Source of the DNA: JBAPRR01 sp049281195
GTDB lineage: Bacteria > Actinomycetota > Acidimicrobiia > Acidimicrobiales > CAVXTF01
DNA: 17,130 nt
Assembly (NCBI GenBank): GCA_049281195.1
Contig: JBAPRR010000259.1
Location: 1 to 17,130 of the forward strand
Direction: 5' to 3'
Below are positions 1 through 6,100 of this stretch, piece after piece. Under the pieces are notes generated by a model, which saw only the letters and a program-made list of their open reading frames with translations, did not search any database and was not told where the DNA came from. The position numbers were made by a program, and so were the translations under genes. Each line of letters starts with the position of its first letter. The stretch's first letter is position 1.

Positions 1-1
1 C

Positions 2-76
2 ATCTTCACGAAGCTCGGGGTGAACTCGCGGGTCGACCTCGCCAGAGTTGTCGTAACTGAGGAGTCCAAACTCTGA
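2..76 (+). CDS. C-terminal end of a LuxR-type HTH regulator (partial)
   Basis: The first 24 codons read IFTKLGVNSRVDLARVV and a short tail, then stop at TGA 74-76. This matches the end of the LuxR/NarL (GerE) DNA-binding domain, where the last two helices typically read KLGV-x-SR-x-x-LA-x-x-V. The rest of the protein lies before the window, so its sensor part (response regulator, large ATPase or other) cannot be told. It is on the same strand as the SARP gene that follows after a gap of about 430 nt, so the locus starts with two regulator genes in a row. The match is short but dense in the conserved positions. Confidence 0.7.
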   Translation: MFTKLGVNSRVDLARVVVTEESKL

Positions 77-502
77 TCCCGAGGCTGCCGTAGCGGGAAT
101 TCGCGTGACGCCAACGCTTCTGTCGTAAGTGAGGACATTGCCGCCCGTCTCCCGTCCCGGCCGGGTGCGTTCTGCCTGTATGCAGGAGACCGCGGCGCGT
201 GAAGTAGTGGTTTCGTGACTTCGACGCTGGGCGGACGGACGTTCCAACCGGGTGACTACACGTGGTCAAGGAGATCGATACCACAACGAGTTCTATTCGT
301 CCACATTCGACGCCGCGTTGCAGACCAGGACAGCTGCAACGGCAAGAGCCGCGCTGGACGTTGTGGTCGGAAGATATGACTCGACCGAGTGGTGCGAACG
401 CTGAGGCTTAGCTGCGACTGTTCCTAGGTGGAAGTTTCGTAAGGAACTCCGAAGCGCAAACGCATCAGATCCCATGGGTAATGACATCGAAAGAAGGGTG
501 GG
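77..502. other. Intergenic stretch, no recognisable gene
   Basis: About 425 nt lie between the LuxR-type tail and the SARP gene. Short open frames exist on both strands but none has a family-like sequence or a convincing ribosome binding site. The promoter of the SARP gene should lie here. I see no clear -35/-10 pair and no copy of the TTTGCAG repeats found further downstream. The stretch may be eroded coding DNA, which I cannot show. Confidence 0.4.
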
Positions 503-1441
503 ATGGCCTCGGGCAACGTTGTCTCTTCAAGTATCGTCGTCGGCCTCAAGTCAGCGACGAGAGCGACAGACAGGCTGGATCCCCGAAATTTGTCAGCTCC
601 AGATTCTTATCCGGAGAGACTCACCGCGACAGGGGACGACCCTGAGCACTCGATTTCGGAATGCGGCCAATCGACGAGCAGCAAACCGATCGAGTTCCGG
701 GTGCTTGGTCCTACCGAGGCCCGTCAGGGAGCGACACCGATAGGGCTGAGTGGTGCGCGTCGCCGGGCACTGGTGACCCGCCTGATCCTAGACGCCGGTC
801 GAACAGTCTCGGCTGAGACTTTGCTCGAGGACGTATGGGGCGACGAGGCACCTCCGGCAGCGTTGGCGACGCTGCAGAGCCACGTTTCTCAGCTACGTAA
901 GGTTCTTGGTGACCGCCTCCAGCGAAGTACCGGCGGTTACACGCTCCGCCTCGACGCGGCGACCGTCGACGCGGCAGAGTTCGAAAGCAGGGCTGCATAC
1001 GGTGCGTCTCGGTTGGCGGAGGGCGAGGTTAAAGCGGCGGCACGGTCGCTACGTAAAGCGCTCTATTTGTGGCGGGGGCGAGCCTTGCAGGAGGTCGCTG
1101 ACCGACCGTGGGCCCAGCCTGAGGCCGAAAGACTGGAAGAACTTCGAAGAGTCGCCACCGAACATCTCCTCCAAGCTCGTTTGGCATTTGGCGAGCACGA
1201 GTGGGTCGTCGCAGATGCCGAAGTGGCGGTCGATGAAAATCCGTTGCGCGAGCAGAGATGGGCGATCCTGATGCTGGCGCTCTACCGATGCGGAAGGCAG
1301 GCCGATGCGCTGCGCACCTACCAGCGGCTGCGGACGCTGCTGGGCGATGAGTTGGGGATCGATCCATCGCCTCGACTTACTGCTCTTGAGGTAGCCGTCC
1401 TCCGCCAGGACCCAGCCCTCCAGCTGCCCACGCAAAGCTAG
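503..1441 (+). CDS. SARP-family transcriptional activator (OmpR-type winged helix + BTAD)
   Basis: This 312-aa protein has an unconserved N-terminal part (residues 1-62). A winged-helix DNA-binding domain follows at about 63-150 (IEFRVLGPTEA, GARRRALVTRLIL, SAETLLEDVWGDEAP, LQSHVSQLRKVLG, GGYTLRL). A bacterial transcriptional activation domain (BTAD) covers about 155-302 (ALYLWRGRALQEV, ENPLREQRWAILMLALYRCGRQADALRTYQRLRTLL, ELGIDPSP). It ends right after BTAD, so it is a stand-alone SARP without the NB-ARC/TPR extension of AfsR or the FHA domain of EmbR. SARPs activate transcription by binding direct repeats spaced by one helical turn near the -35 box. Such repeats occur at 1878-1895 and 4701-4729, so it is probably a local activator (inference). 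The ATG at 503 follows AAGAAGGG. No in-frame ATG lies closer to the DNA-binding domain, so the long N-terminus is kept. Confidence 0.88.
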   Translation: MASGNVVSSSIVVGLKSATRATDRLDPRNLSAPDSYPERLTATGDDPEHSISECGQSTSSKPIEFRVLGPTEARQGATPIGLSGARRRALVTRLILDAGRTVSAETLLEDVWGDEAPPAALATLQSHVSQLRKVLGDRLQRSTGGYTLRLDAATVDAAEFESRAAYGASRLAEGEVKAAARSLRKALYLWRGRALQEVADRPWAQPEAERLEELRRVATEHLLQARLAFGEHEWVVADAEVAVDENPLREQRWAILMLALYRCGRQADALRTYQRLRTLLGDELGIDPSPRLTALEVAVLRQDPALQLPTQS

Positions 1442-1877
1442 GAGACATTCCACCGGCGGCGCAGATGAGCAACATCTGTCCTGATGCGAGCACGCTCAGG
1501 TCAACCCCGCGCCGATGGGCCTCCGGTGACTGATTGTCGAGATCCCAGAGCAGTTCTTCGGAAACGTTCGCCTTTCCCCGAAGCAGCAAAGTAGGAGGAA
1601 CGGCTGGCACGAGGTCTTACGCAAGCCTTTACTCGCTAGCGGCCACGGACCACTTGCGCAGAGGAACTAATCGTCAATGCTCGTTCGGAGAGCCGAGTGT
1701 CCGAGGCGCTCGATGACAGGGTCGATCCTCACTCGATATGAGTTCTTACGTAATGGTTCAGTTGTCAACAAGAGCGGGTTGGTTCGTCGGTGAGCCGCAC
1801 ATAGCGGGGCGCGAAGTTCAGCGGTGGCAATCCTGATCGTCAGCCGCTCTGGATGATAGCTCGTGAATTCCTCTTCG
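1442..1877. other. Intergenic stretch between SARP gene and hydrolase remnant
   Basis: About 436 nt with no convincing gene on either strand. Open frames of 60-80 codons exist but show no family resemblance. No strong terminator hairpin is visible right after the SARP stop codon. The right edge runs into the TTTGCAG direct repeats that precede the hydrolase remnant. Confidence 0.4.
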
Positions 1878-1895
1878 TTTGCAGCGCTTTTGCAG
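1878..1895 (+). promoter_or_regulatory. Candidate SARP operator: two TTTGCAG repeats, 11-bp period
   Basis: TTTGCAG occurs at 1878-1884 and again, identical, at 1889-1895. That is a 7-bp unit with a 4-bp spacer, giving an 11-bp period. Direct heptamers on one face of the helix are the known layout of SARP binding sites. The second unit ends 51 nt before the ATG at 1947. A three-unit version sits at nearly the same distance before the intact hydrolase gene (4782). A SARP gene lies 440 nt upstream. That this SARP binds here is inferred. Confidence 0.6.
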
Positions 1896-1946
1896 CAGTC
1901 CGATGCACGATTCCAAAGCGGTATCTGTAGTTGAAAGGAGCTCATA

Positions 1947-2153
1947 ATGCCTCCGGCCGAAAGTATCGCTCTTGCCCACGGTATCCGGGCCGATGGCTCG
2001 TGCTTCAGCAAGCTGATCCCTGCTCTCCAGGCGGAAAGGGACGAGGCGATTGCAAGCGAGCACGGCCTCGACGGCCCGGCGGCGACGTCGGCTGTGTCCT
2101 TCGAACGATCGGGCGACTCTATCGAGGCGGCGACGCTGGAGAAGCGGAGTTGA
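1947..2153 (+). pseudogene. Decayed copy of the alpha/beta hydrolase gene at 4782-5462
   Basis: The ATG follows AAAGGAG with a 6-nt spacer. The product starts like the intact hydrolase: ALAHGIRADGSCFSKLIPAL here against VFAHGIWADGSCFSKLIPPL there, including the HG oxyanion segment. After the shared HGLD segment, similarity continues in the +2 frame (DVGCVLRTIGR against DVDCTVRNIAR), so a frameshift lies near 2080-2090. A possible trace of the nucleophile elbow (GDSIEAA for GHSYGGA) returns in the original frame near 2113-2133, which suggests a further small deletion. The frame stops at TGA 2151-2153. About two thirds of the hydrolase, including the acid and histidine of the triad, is missing. 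The upstream leader is also shared with the intact gene, so the duplication included the promoter. A functional short peptide is possible but unlikely. Confidence 0.75.
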
Positions 2154-2533
2154 TGGAAGGGCCACCAACCGAGTATCAAGCCGCAGAGGAGGTCGCGTTC
2201 TTGAGGAATTCGAACTTGGCCAACGATGTGTCCACATCGATGGCACAAAGGGCCGGAATCTCGGGGACGCGTCAGCAGGGGCCTTCGGCGGAGGATGTCA
2301 CCTGCGAAGCGCTTCATCTTGCGTTGAGCGCTATTCATATTGACATCGCATGGCATGCAGGTGCGATAAGTGCCGAGGCGGCCATGAAGGACTTGGACCG
2401 AGAGATAGGCAGGACGACCAGTCGATACAGCCCATCTACTCGGGCCAGAGCATCCGAGGTGGCAGTTCGCGCACCGACTGGTGCGATAGCAATTCGAGCA
2501 ACGCCGTTCGTTGAAAAGACCGAATACGACTAG
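2153..2533 (+). CDS. Doubtful hypothetical ORF of 126 aa
   Basis: An open frame starts with an ATG that overlaps the stop of the hydrolase remnant (TGATG) and ends at TAG 2531-2533. I recognise no family. The translation is mildly helical in the middle (EDVTCEALHLALSAIHIDIA). It continues the frame into which the hydrolase remnant shifts, so it may be random open sequence in high-GC DNA rather than a gene. It fills the gap between the remnant and msrB. Treat it as a placeholder for 430 nt with no recognised content. Confidence 0.2.
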   Translation: MEGPPTEYQAAEEVAFLRNSNLANDVSTSMAQRAGISGTRQQGPSAEDVTCEALHLALSAIHIDIAWHAGAISAEAAMKDLDREIGRTTSRYSPSTRARASEVAVRAPTGAIAIRATPFVEKTEYD

Positions 2534-2581
2534 TCGCCGCATGTGGTTCCGACCGCTTGAACTGGGAGGAGTAGAAGAAAG

Positions 2582-3055
2582 ATGAGCAAGCCGATAAACG
2601 ACTACAGCAAGGACGTTGACGCGATCGCGAAACTCGACGAACGCCAGTACGCAGTAACCCAGCAAGGCGCGACGGAGCCAGCCTTCGACAACGAGTTCTG
2701 GGACAAAAAGGACGCGGGTATATACGTCGACGTCGTTTCGGGCGAGCCACTGTTCGCGTCCACGACGAAGTTCGACAGCGGATGCGGTTGGCCGAGCTTC
2801 ACGGTCCCCCTCGAGCCCGACAATGTGGTGGAGAAGGTCGACGCCAGTTTCGGAATGACACGCACCGAAGTCCGCTCGAATCACGGTGACAGCCATCTCG
2901 GCCATGTCTTCGATGACGGTCCGCCCAAGGAAGGTGGCCTGCGGTATTGCATCAATTCGGCCGCCCTGCGCTTCGTGCCCTACGACGACCTAGAGGCCAA
3001 AGGTTATGGCCGGTATAAGAGCTTGTTCGACGGACCGCTGCTTCAAGGGAGGTAG
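2582..3055 (+). CDS. msrB: Peptide methionine-R-sulfoxide reductase MsrB (zinc-less type)
   Basis: This enzyme reduces the R epimer of methionine sulfoxide in proteins, normally with electrons from thioredoxin, in the cytosol. The 157-aa sequence shows the MsrB core: GEPLF (54-58), KFDSGCGWPSF (63-73), HLGHVFDDGP (105-114) and RYCINSAALRF (121-131). Cys123 is the expected catalytic cysteine and Cys68 the expected resolving one. The two CxxC pairs that bind zinc in E. coli MsrB are absent: the positions read VDVVSG near 49-54 and SNHGDS near 99-104. A GGGAGGA sequence lies about 11 nt before the ATG. msrA follows after only 3 nt, so the two were one operon. Length is normal for the family. Confidence 0.95.
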   Translation: MSKPINDYSKDVDAIAKLDERQYAVTQQGATEPAFDNEFWDKKDAGIYVDVVSGEPLFASTTKFDSGCGWPSFTVPLEPDNVVEKVDASFGMTRTEVRSNHGDSHLGHVFDDGPPKEGGLRYCINSAALRFVPYDDLEAKGYGRYKSLFDGPLLQGR

Positions 3056-3058
3056 AAG

Positions 3059-3574
3059 ATGACGGATCGTACCGAAAAGGCGATTTTGGCCGGTGGTTGT
3101 TTTTGGGGCTTTCAGGATTTGATCCGCAGGCGCAAAGGCGTGTTACCCACCCGAGTCGCTACACAGGGGGTGACGTCGCCCATGCCACGTATCGCCATCA
3201 CGTGACCCACGCGGAGGCCATCGAAATTACCTTCGACCCGCACGCGACGTCTATTCGGGAGCTGCTCGAATTCTTCTTTCAGATCCACGACCCCACGACG
3301 CTGGATCGTCAGGGGAATGACATTGGCGGGAGTTATCGTTCGGCCATCTTCTACCTCGACGACGACCAACGACGGCGTGGCGGAGGACACGGTCGCCGAT
3401 GTGGAGGTTTCAGGGCTCTGGCTCGGCAACATCGTCACCGCAGTCGAGTCGGCGGGACCTTTTTGGGAGGCAGATGCCGAGCACCAGGACTACCTCGAGC
3501 GCTACCCCGACGGGTACACGTACCACTTTCCGCGGCCGGGCTGGGCGCTGCCCCGTCGAGGCAGAGCGGCCTGA
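3059..3574 (+). pseudogene. msrA: msrA (peptide methionine-S-sulfoxide reductase) with two compensating frameshifts
   Basis: The ATG follows AAGGGAGG with a 6-nt spacer. The product starts MTDRTEKAILAGGCFWGFQD, carrying the MsrA active-site GCFWG (Cys14). Near 3157-3160 the family motif TRVGYTGG is broken. The reading passes to the next frame, consistent with loss of one base, and continues YTGGDVAHATYRHH, HAEAIEITFDP, FFFQIHDPTTLDRQGND and YRSAIFY. Near 3370-3380 an extra base returns it to the first frame (GVAEDTVADVEVSGLW, GPFWEADAEHQDYLERYPDGYTYHFPRPGW), ending at TGA 3572-3574. The two indels cancel, so the total of 516 nt fits an intact MsrA of about 171 aa. The rest of the sequence is well conserved, so this is either a very recent pseudogene or two sequencing or assembly errors. 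As written, translation stops after about 50 codons. Confidence 0.9.
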
Positions 3575-3585
3575 CTGCCTCAGTC
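3573..3585 (+). terminator. Weak hairpin after msrA
   Basis: GACTG-CCT-CAGTC forms a 5-bp stem with a 3-nt loop directly at the msrA stop codon, followed by GAATTTT. It could be a weak terminator, but it is short and the T run is brief. DUF302 starts 157 nt further on with its own strong ribosome binding site. Confidence 0.25.
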
Positions 3586-3742
3586 GAATTTTCAGAAAGA
3601 CTGCGATTGAACAAACGACGACTGTGCGGGACGTCCGGGGCGTCGCCTATCAAAATGGCTCGCGAAAAGCCTCTGAATGTCCGGAGCGAAAGTGGCCGCT
3701 GTCGTGCGATGTCCCTCACGAAATGTTTAGAAGGAGGTCTTG

Positions 3743-4294
3743 GTGTCAGCCGACCCCCTCACCACCTATGTCGTGAACCGCATGTCGATTCCGACTGGGA
3801 TGGGTCTGTCCGAGTTGCGATCACGATTCGAGGACGCCGTTCCTCCACTACCACTCGCTCAGGTGAGCGATTTGGTGACTCGAGGCTCGAGGTGGGGAGA
3901 AATGGCGGATCTTGTCCAGCGGGCCGCACCATGGGGTTTTCTCATTTATTGGACGAATGACGTCGAACAGGTTGTGCGCCTCGCCGGAGATTCGGGCTCG
4001 GCGGTCGCATATCTAATGGGAAACCACATCATAATGGAACGCATGTTTCGGTATGAGCCGTCCGTCGTGATGTACGCGCCACTCCACGCTGCAATATGGA
4101 GCCGTTCCGACGGCCAGGCATTCTTTACGATCGACAAGCCAAGCGATCAGTTTGGCAGTTTCGCCGATCCCAGAGTCACAGCTGTTGGCCATGAACTGGA
4201 CGCGAAACTCGCCGCGCTCTTGAAGCACTTGGGCCTGAAAGTCCCCGACACACTTAGCAAGGAGTTCCAACCTCGTCTTCGCGGACATGAGTGA
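3743..4294 (+). CDS. DUF302-like protein
   Basis: This 183-aa protein resembles the DUF302 family in its second half: YLMGNHIIMERMFRYEPSVVMYAPLHAAIW, then FTIDKPSDQFGSFADPRVTAVGHELDAKLAALLKHLGL. That pattern (GNH near the N-terminal side, RY-P, YAPL, D-P-S, LD-KL) is typical of the family, whose biochemical role is not settled. No signal peptide or membrane segment is visible, so a soluble cytosolic protein is likely. The GTG at 3743 is chosen because AAGGAGG at 3731-3737 is 5 nt upstream. A TTG three nt earlier would be too close. It follows msrB-msrA on the same strand with a 168-nt gap, which suggests a link to redox or stress response (inference). Confidence 0.75.
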   Translation: MSADPLTTYVVNRMSIPTGMGLSELRSRFEDAVPPLPLAQVSDLVTRGSRWGEMADLVQRAAPWGFLIYWTNDVEQVVRLAGDSGSAVAYLMGNHIIMERMFRYEPSVVMYAPLHAAIWSRSDGQAFFTIDKPSDQFGSFADPRVTAVGHELDAKLAALLKHLGLKVPDTLSKEFQPRLRGHE

Positions 4295-4700
4295 CGTTGT
4301 CGGGGGGAGGACCGAAATTGTGCGCTCGAGTGCAACTCGGTGGTGGGGATTAGACGACCCAACAACAAACGCTCCCGAAGTCGTGGAGTGGTCATACACG
4401 ACGTCTCTGGTACAAACGGTTCGTTTCTCCACATGAGCAGCTAGTCCGGACAGACCCGACGGGTGACCGCACAGCTTCCCCTTCTTCACTGAGCCTGCGA
4501 AAGTGGCTCTTGCCTGCGGTGCGGAATCACGCTGCTATTGCGGTCCAACCGGCACATCGCTGGGAGGACGGGATGCTCCGAAGGTCTTGCCTCCCAGGAA
4601 GACGCCGCGGAAGGGCTCGACTCTGTCGCGACTCCCAAAACAGGGCACAACCTCTTACCAAGTCGTCGCCTTCCTCGGAAGTGTACTGAGTCTCTGATTC
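4295..4700. other. Intergenic stretch before the hydrolase operator
   Basis: About 400 nt without a recognisable gene. A short frame at about 4361-4444 translates to VVIHDVSGTNGSFLH, which recalls the end of an FHA domain. It is too short to call. No clear terminator after the DUF302 gene is visible. Confidence 0.4.
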
Positions 4701-4729
4701 TTTGCAGCACCTTTGCATCGGCTTTGCAG
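4701..4729 (+). promoter_or_regulatory. Candidate SARP operator: three TTTGCAG-type repeats, 11-bp period
   Basis: TTTGCAG at 4701-4707, TTTGCAT at 4712-4718 and TTTGCAG at 4723-4729 are spaced exactly 11 bp apart, each with a 4-bp spacer. This is the classical layout of a SARP operator. The last unit ends 52 nt before the ATG of the alpha/beta hydrolase. Part of the downstream leader (around 4748-4763, CCATAGCGATATCCGTAC) is also similar to the leader of the decayed copy, so the -10 region probably lies there. The regulator is most likely the SARP encoded at 503-1441 (inference). Confidence 0.7.
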
Positions 4730-4781
4730 CGCCGCGGAGGACCATGCCATAGCGATATCCGTACCTGACAAGGAGCCGATT

Positions 4782-5462
4782 ATGACCGGAAACAAAAGCA
4801 TCGTCTTCGCTCATGGAATTTGGGCTGACGGTTCTTGCTTCAGCAAACTGATCCCACCGCTCCGAGCGGAGGGGTACGAGGTGCTCTGTAGCCAGCATGG
4901 CCTTGACGACGCGCAAGCCGATGTCGACTGCACCGTTCGCAATATCGCGCGAGCGACGAGACCCGTGGTCCTAGTAGGCCACTCTTACGGCGGCGCCGTC
5001 ATCACCGCCGCGGGAACCGACGACCGCGTCGTGGGGCTTGTCTACATCTCGGCACTGGGACCCGATGATGACGAGACTGCCGCGAGCGAGCAGGCGAAGT
5101 TCCCCAAAACGGCCGCCTTTGGCAATATTGAGGTCGCGGACGGGCGAATTTGGCTGCTCCCCGAAGGCATCGAGAACTTCGCGGGAGACCTAACCGAGGA
5201 GGAGAAGCAGGTCGTCTGGGCAACTGCCAACCCGCCTGCCGCTACCCTCTTCGACCAGAAGCCCAAAGGCACGGCCTGGCGGAACAAGCCCAGCTGGTAC
5301 ATCGTCGCCAAGAACGACCATGCGGTACATCCTGACCTCGAGAGGTTCGCTGCCAAGCGTATGGGTGCAACCACGACCGAGCTGGCCAGCAGTCACGTTC
5401 CCATGCTGTCACAGCCCGAGGCTGTACTCGACGTGATCAGGGCCGCGGCTGAGGGTAGCTAA
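4782..5462 (+). CDS. Alpha/beta hydrolase (salicylate-esterase/RsbQ-like fold)
   Basis: This 226-aa single-domain serine hydrolase shows FAHGIWADGS (9-18, HG oxyanion part) and GHSYGGA (66-72, nucleophile Ser68). KND at 177-179 (Asp179) is the likely acid, and SSHVPMLSQP (203-212, His205) the likely base. The family holds small esterases and lyases acting on small molecules. The substrate here is unknown. Longer open frame exists upstream, but the ATG at 4782 has AAGGAG 6 nt before it and starts the conserved region at once. It is preceded by three SARP-type repeats and followed by a strong hairpin at 5549-5589, so it is probably a single-gene transcript. The decayed copy at 1947 shares its N-terminus and leader. 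Confidence 0.9.
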   Translation: MTGNKSIVFAHGIWADGSCFSKLIPPLRAEGYEVLCSQHGLDDAQADVDCTVRNIARATRPVVLVGHSYGGAVITAAGTDDRVVGLVYISALGPDDDETAASEQAKFPKTAAFGNIEVADGRIWLLPEGIENFAGDLTEEEKQVVWATANPPAATLFDQKPKGTAWRNKPSWYIVAKNDHAVHPDLERFAAKRMGATTTELASSHVPMLSQPEAVLDVIRAAAEGS

Positions 5463-5548
5463 GAGGTCCCTTGTGGACATGACGTGTTGCACTCCTCTGG
5501 AATTGTGGAGACCTGACAGAGACAAGATCCAGCATTGCCATCGGCAAA

Positions 5549-5589
5549 GCGGGACCGGCGCCACGATCCTTGATCAGCGCCGGTCCCGC
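5549..5589. terminator. Strong hairpin downstream of the hydrolase
   Basis: GCGGGACCGGCGC (5549-5561) and GCGCCGGTCCCGC (5577-5589) are perfect 13-bp inverted arms with a 15-nt loop. No T run follows on either strand, which is common for terminators in high-GC actinobacteria. It starts 87 nt after the hydrolase stop codon and would end that transcript. It could also act on the minus strand. Confidence 0.65.
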
Positions 5590-5693
5590 CACGTCGAGAT
5601 GTCGCTCTCACGGATGAAATCAAGGGCAAGGAGTATTACCCAATCCCAGCCGCCCACCACCAAAATGCCGGCATGCCCGAAGCACTTACTCAT
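5574..5693 (-). CDS. Small ORF of 39 aa with a hydrophobic middle (doubtful)
   Basis: It reads MSKCFGHAGILVVGGWDWVI then LLALDFIRES and a short charged tail, ending inside the loop of the hairpin at 5549-5589. The segment ILVVGGWDWVILLALDFI could span a membrane. Its ATG overlaps the stop of the small ORF at 5686-5778 on the same strand (ATGAGTAA), a layout seen in translationally coupled genes. No ribosome binding site stands out and no family is recognised. WDWVILL is faintly like the start of TatA, but the FGxxKLP motif is missing. Confidence 0.2.
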   Translation of the reverse strand: MSKCFGHAGILVVGGWDWVILLALDFIRESDISTWRDRR

Positions 5694-5778
5694 GTTCGGG
5701 GTTCGATAGGCCCATCCTGCTGCAGGACTTCCATTTGATTGAGATGATGACAATTGCGACTAGGAGGGCGAGCAACAT
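5686..5778 (-). CDS. Small hydrophobic ORF of 30 aa (doubtful)
   Basis: It starts MLLALLVAIVIISIKWKSC, an N-terminal hydrophobic stretch followed by a short basic and polar tail, as in single-pass membrane peptides. It overlaps the next small ORF (5574-5693, same strand) through ATGAGTAA. There is no clear ribosome binding site, and the start overlaps another small ORF on the plus strand (5777-5908). It may be chance or the remnant of a membrane protein. Confidence 0.2.
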   Translation of the reverse strand: MLLALLVAIVIISIKWKSCSRMGLSNPEHE

Positions 5779-5908
5779 GCCAACGGAGGCTGCGTCTTCG
5801 GTTGCTGCGTCCGACAGCGGACACAGGAGATGTGCCGATTCAAATGACTCGTCATTAAGGTATTTGTTGGACTCCTTGCCCGTCGGTCTAGGGGGTCGAG
5901 CTTCATAG
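5777..5908 (+). CDS. Small ORF of 43 aa with a good ribosome binding site (doubtful)
   Basis: AGGAGGG at 5762-5768 lies 8 nt before an ATG. The translation begins MPTEAASSVAASDSGHRR and ends LLDSLPVGLGGRAS at TAG 5906-5908. I recognise no family. The good ribosome binding site is the only positive sign. It may be the start of a gene whose remainder has decayed. Confidence 0.2.
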   Translation: MPTEAASSVAASDSGHRRCADSNDSSLRYLLDSLPVGLGGRAS

Positions 5909-5992
5909 GACCTCGTACTCGGAGAAGCCTTGAGAGGTGCCGCCAGCGACCTTTCGCGACGCAGCTGGACATCAGGATGGTGAAGGAGTAGG

Positions 5993-6100
5993 GCCTTTCA
6001 CCGACGCGCTGTCCTCGACGCCATCGTTGCTCATCTTGTTGAGAATGAGACAATCTCCGGAGAAGAACTCGCTGCGATTGTGGCGCAATCCGAACAGGTC
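5993..6100 (+). pseudogene. Possible remnant of an FtsH (M41 protease) C-terminus
   Basis: One frame reads AFHRRAVLDAIVAHLVENET, then ISGEELAAIVAQSE. The C-terminal helices of FtsH proteases commonly read HR-x-x-LD-x-L-x-x-x-LLE-x-ETL-x-G-x-EL, so the resemblance is good over about 30 residues. An in-frame TGA at 5981-5983 cuts it off upstream, and no FtsH ATPase or HExxH part is visible nearby. It fits the eroded character of this region. The match is short, so it could be chance. Confidence 0.4.

Noticed and set aside
1667..2905. Long open frame of 412 codons on the minus strand
   Set aside because: It lies opposite the hydrolase remnant and msrB, has no family-like sequence and follows from high-GC codon bias of the plus-strand genes.
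4361..4444. Short frame reading GVVIHDVSGTNGSFLH, like the end of an FHA domain (as in EmbR-type SARPs)
   Set aside because: Only about 16 residues resemble FHA, there is no upstream part, and the SARP gene at 503-1441 ends cleanly without FHA.
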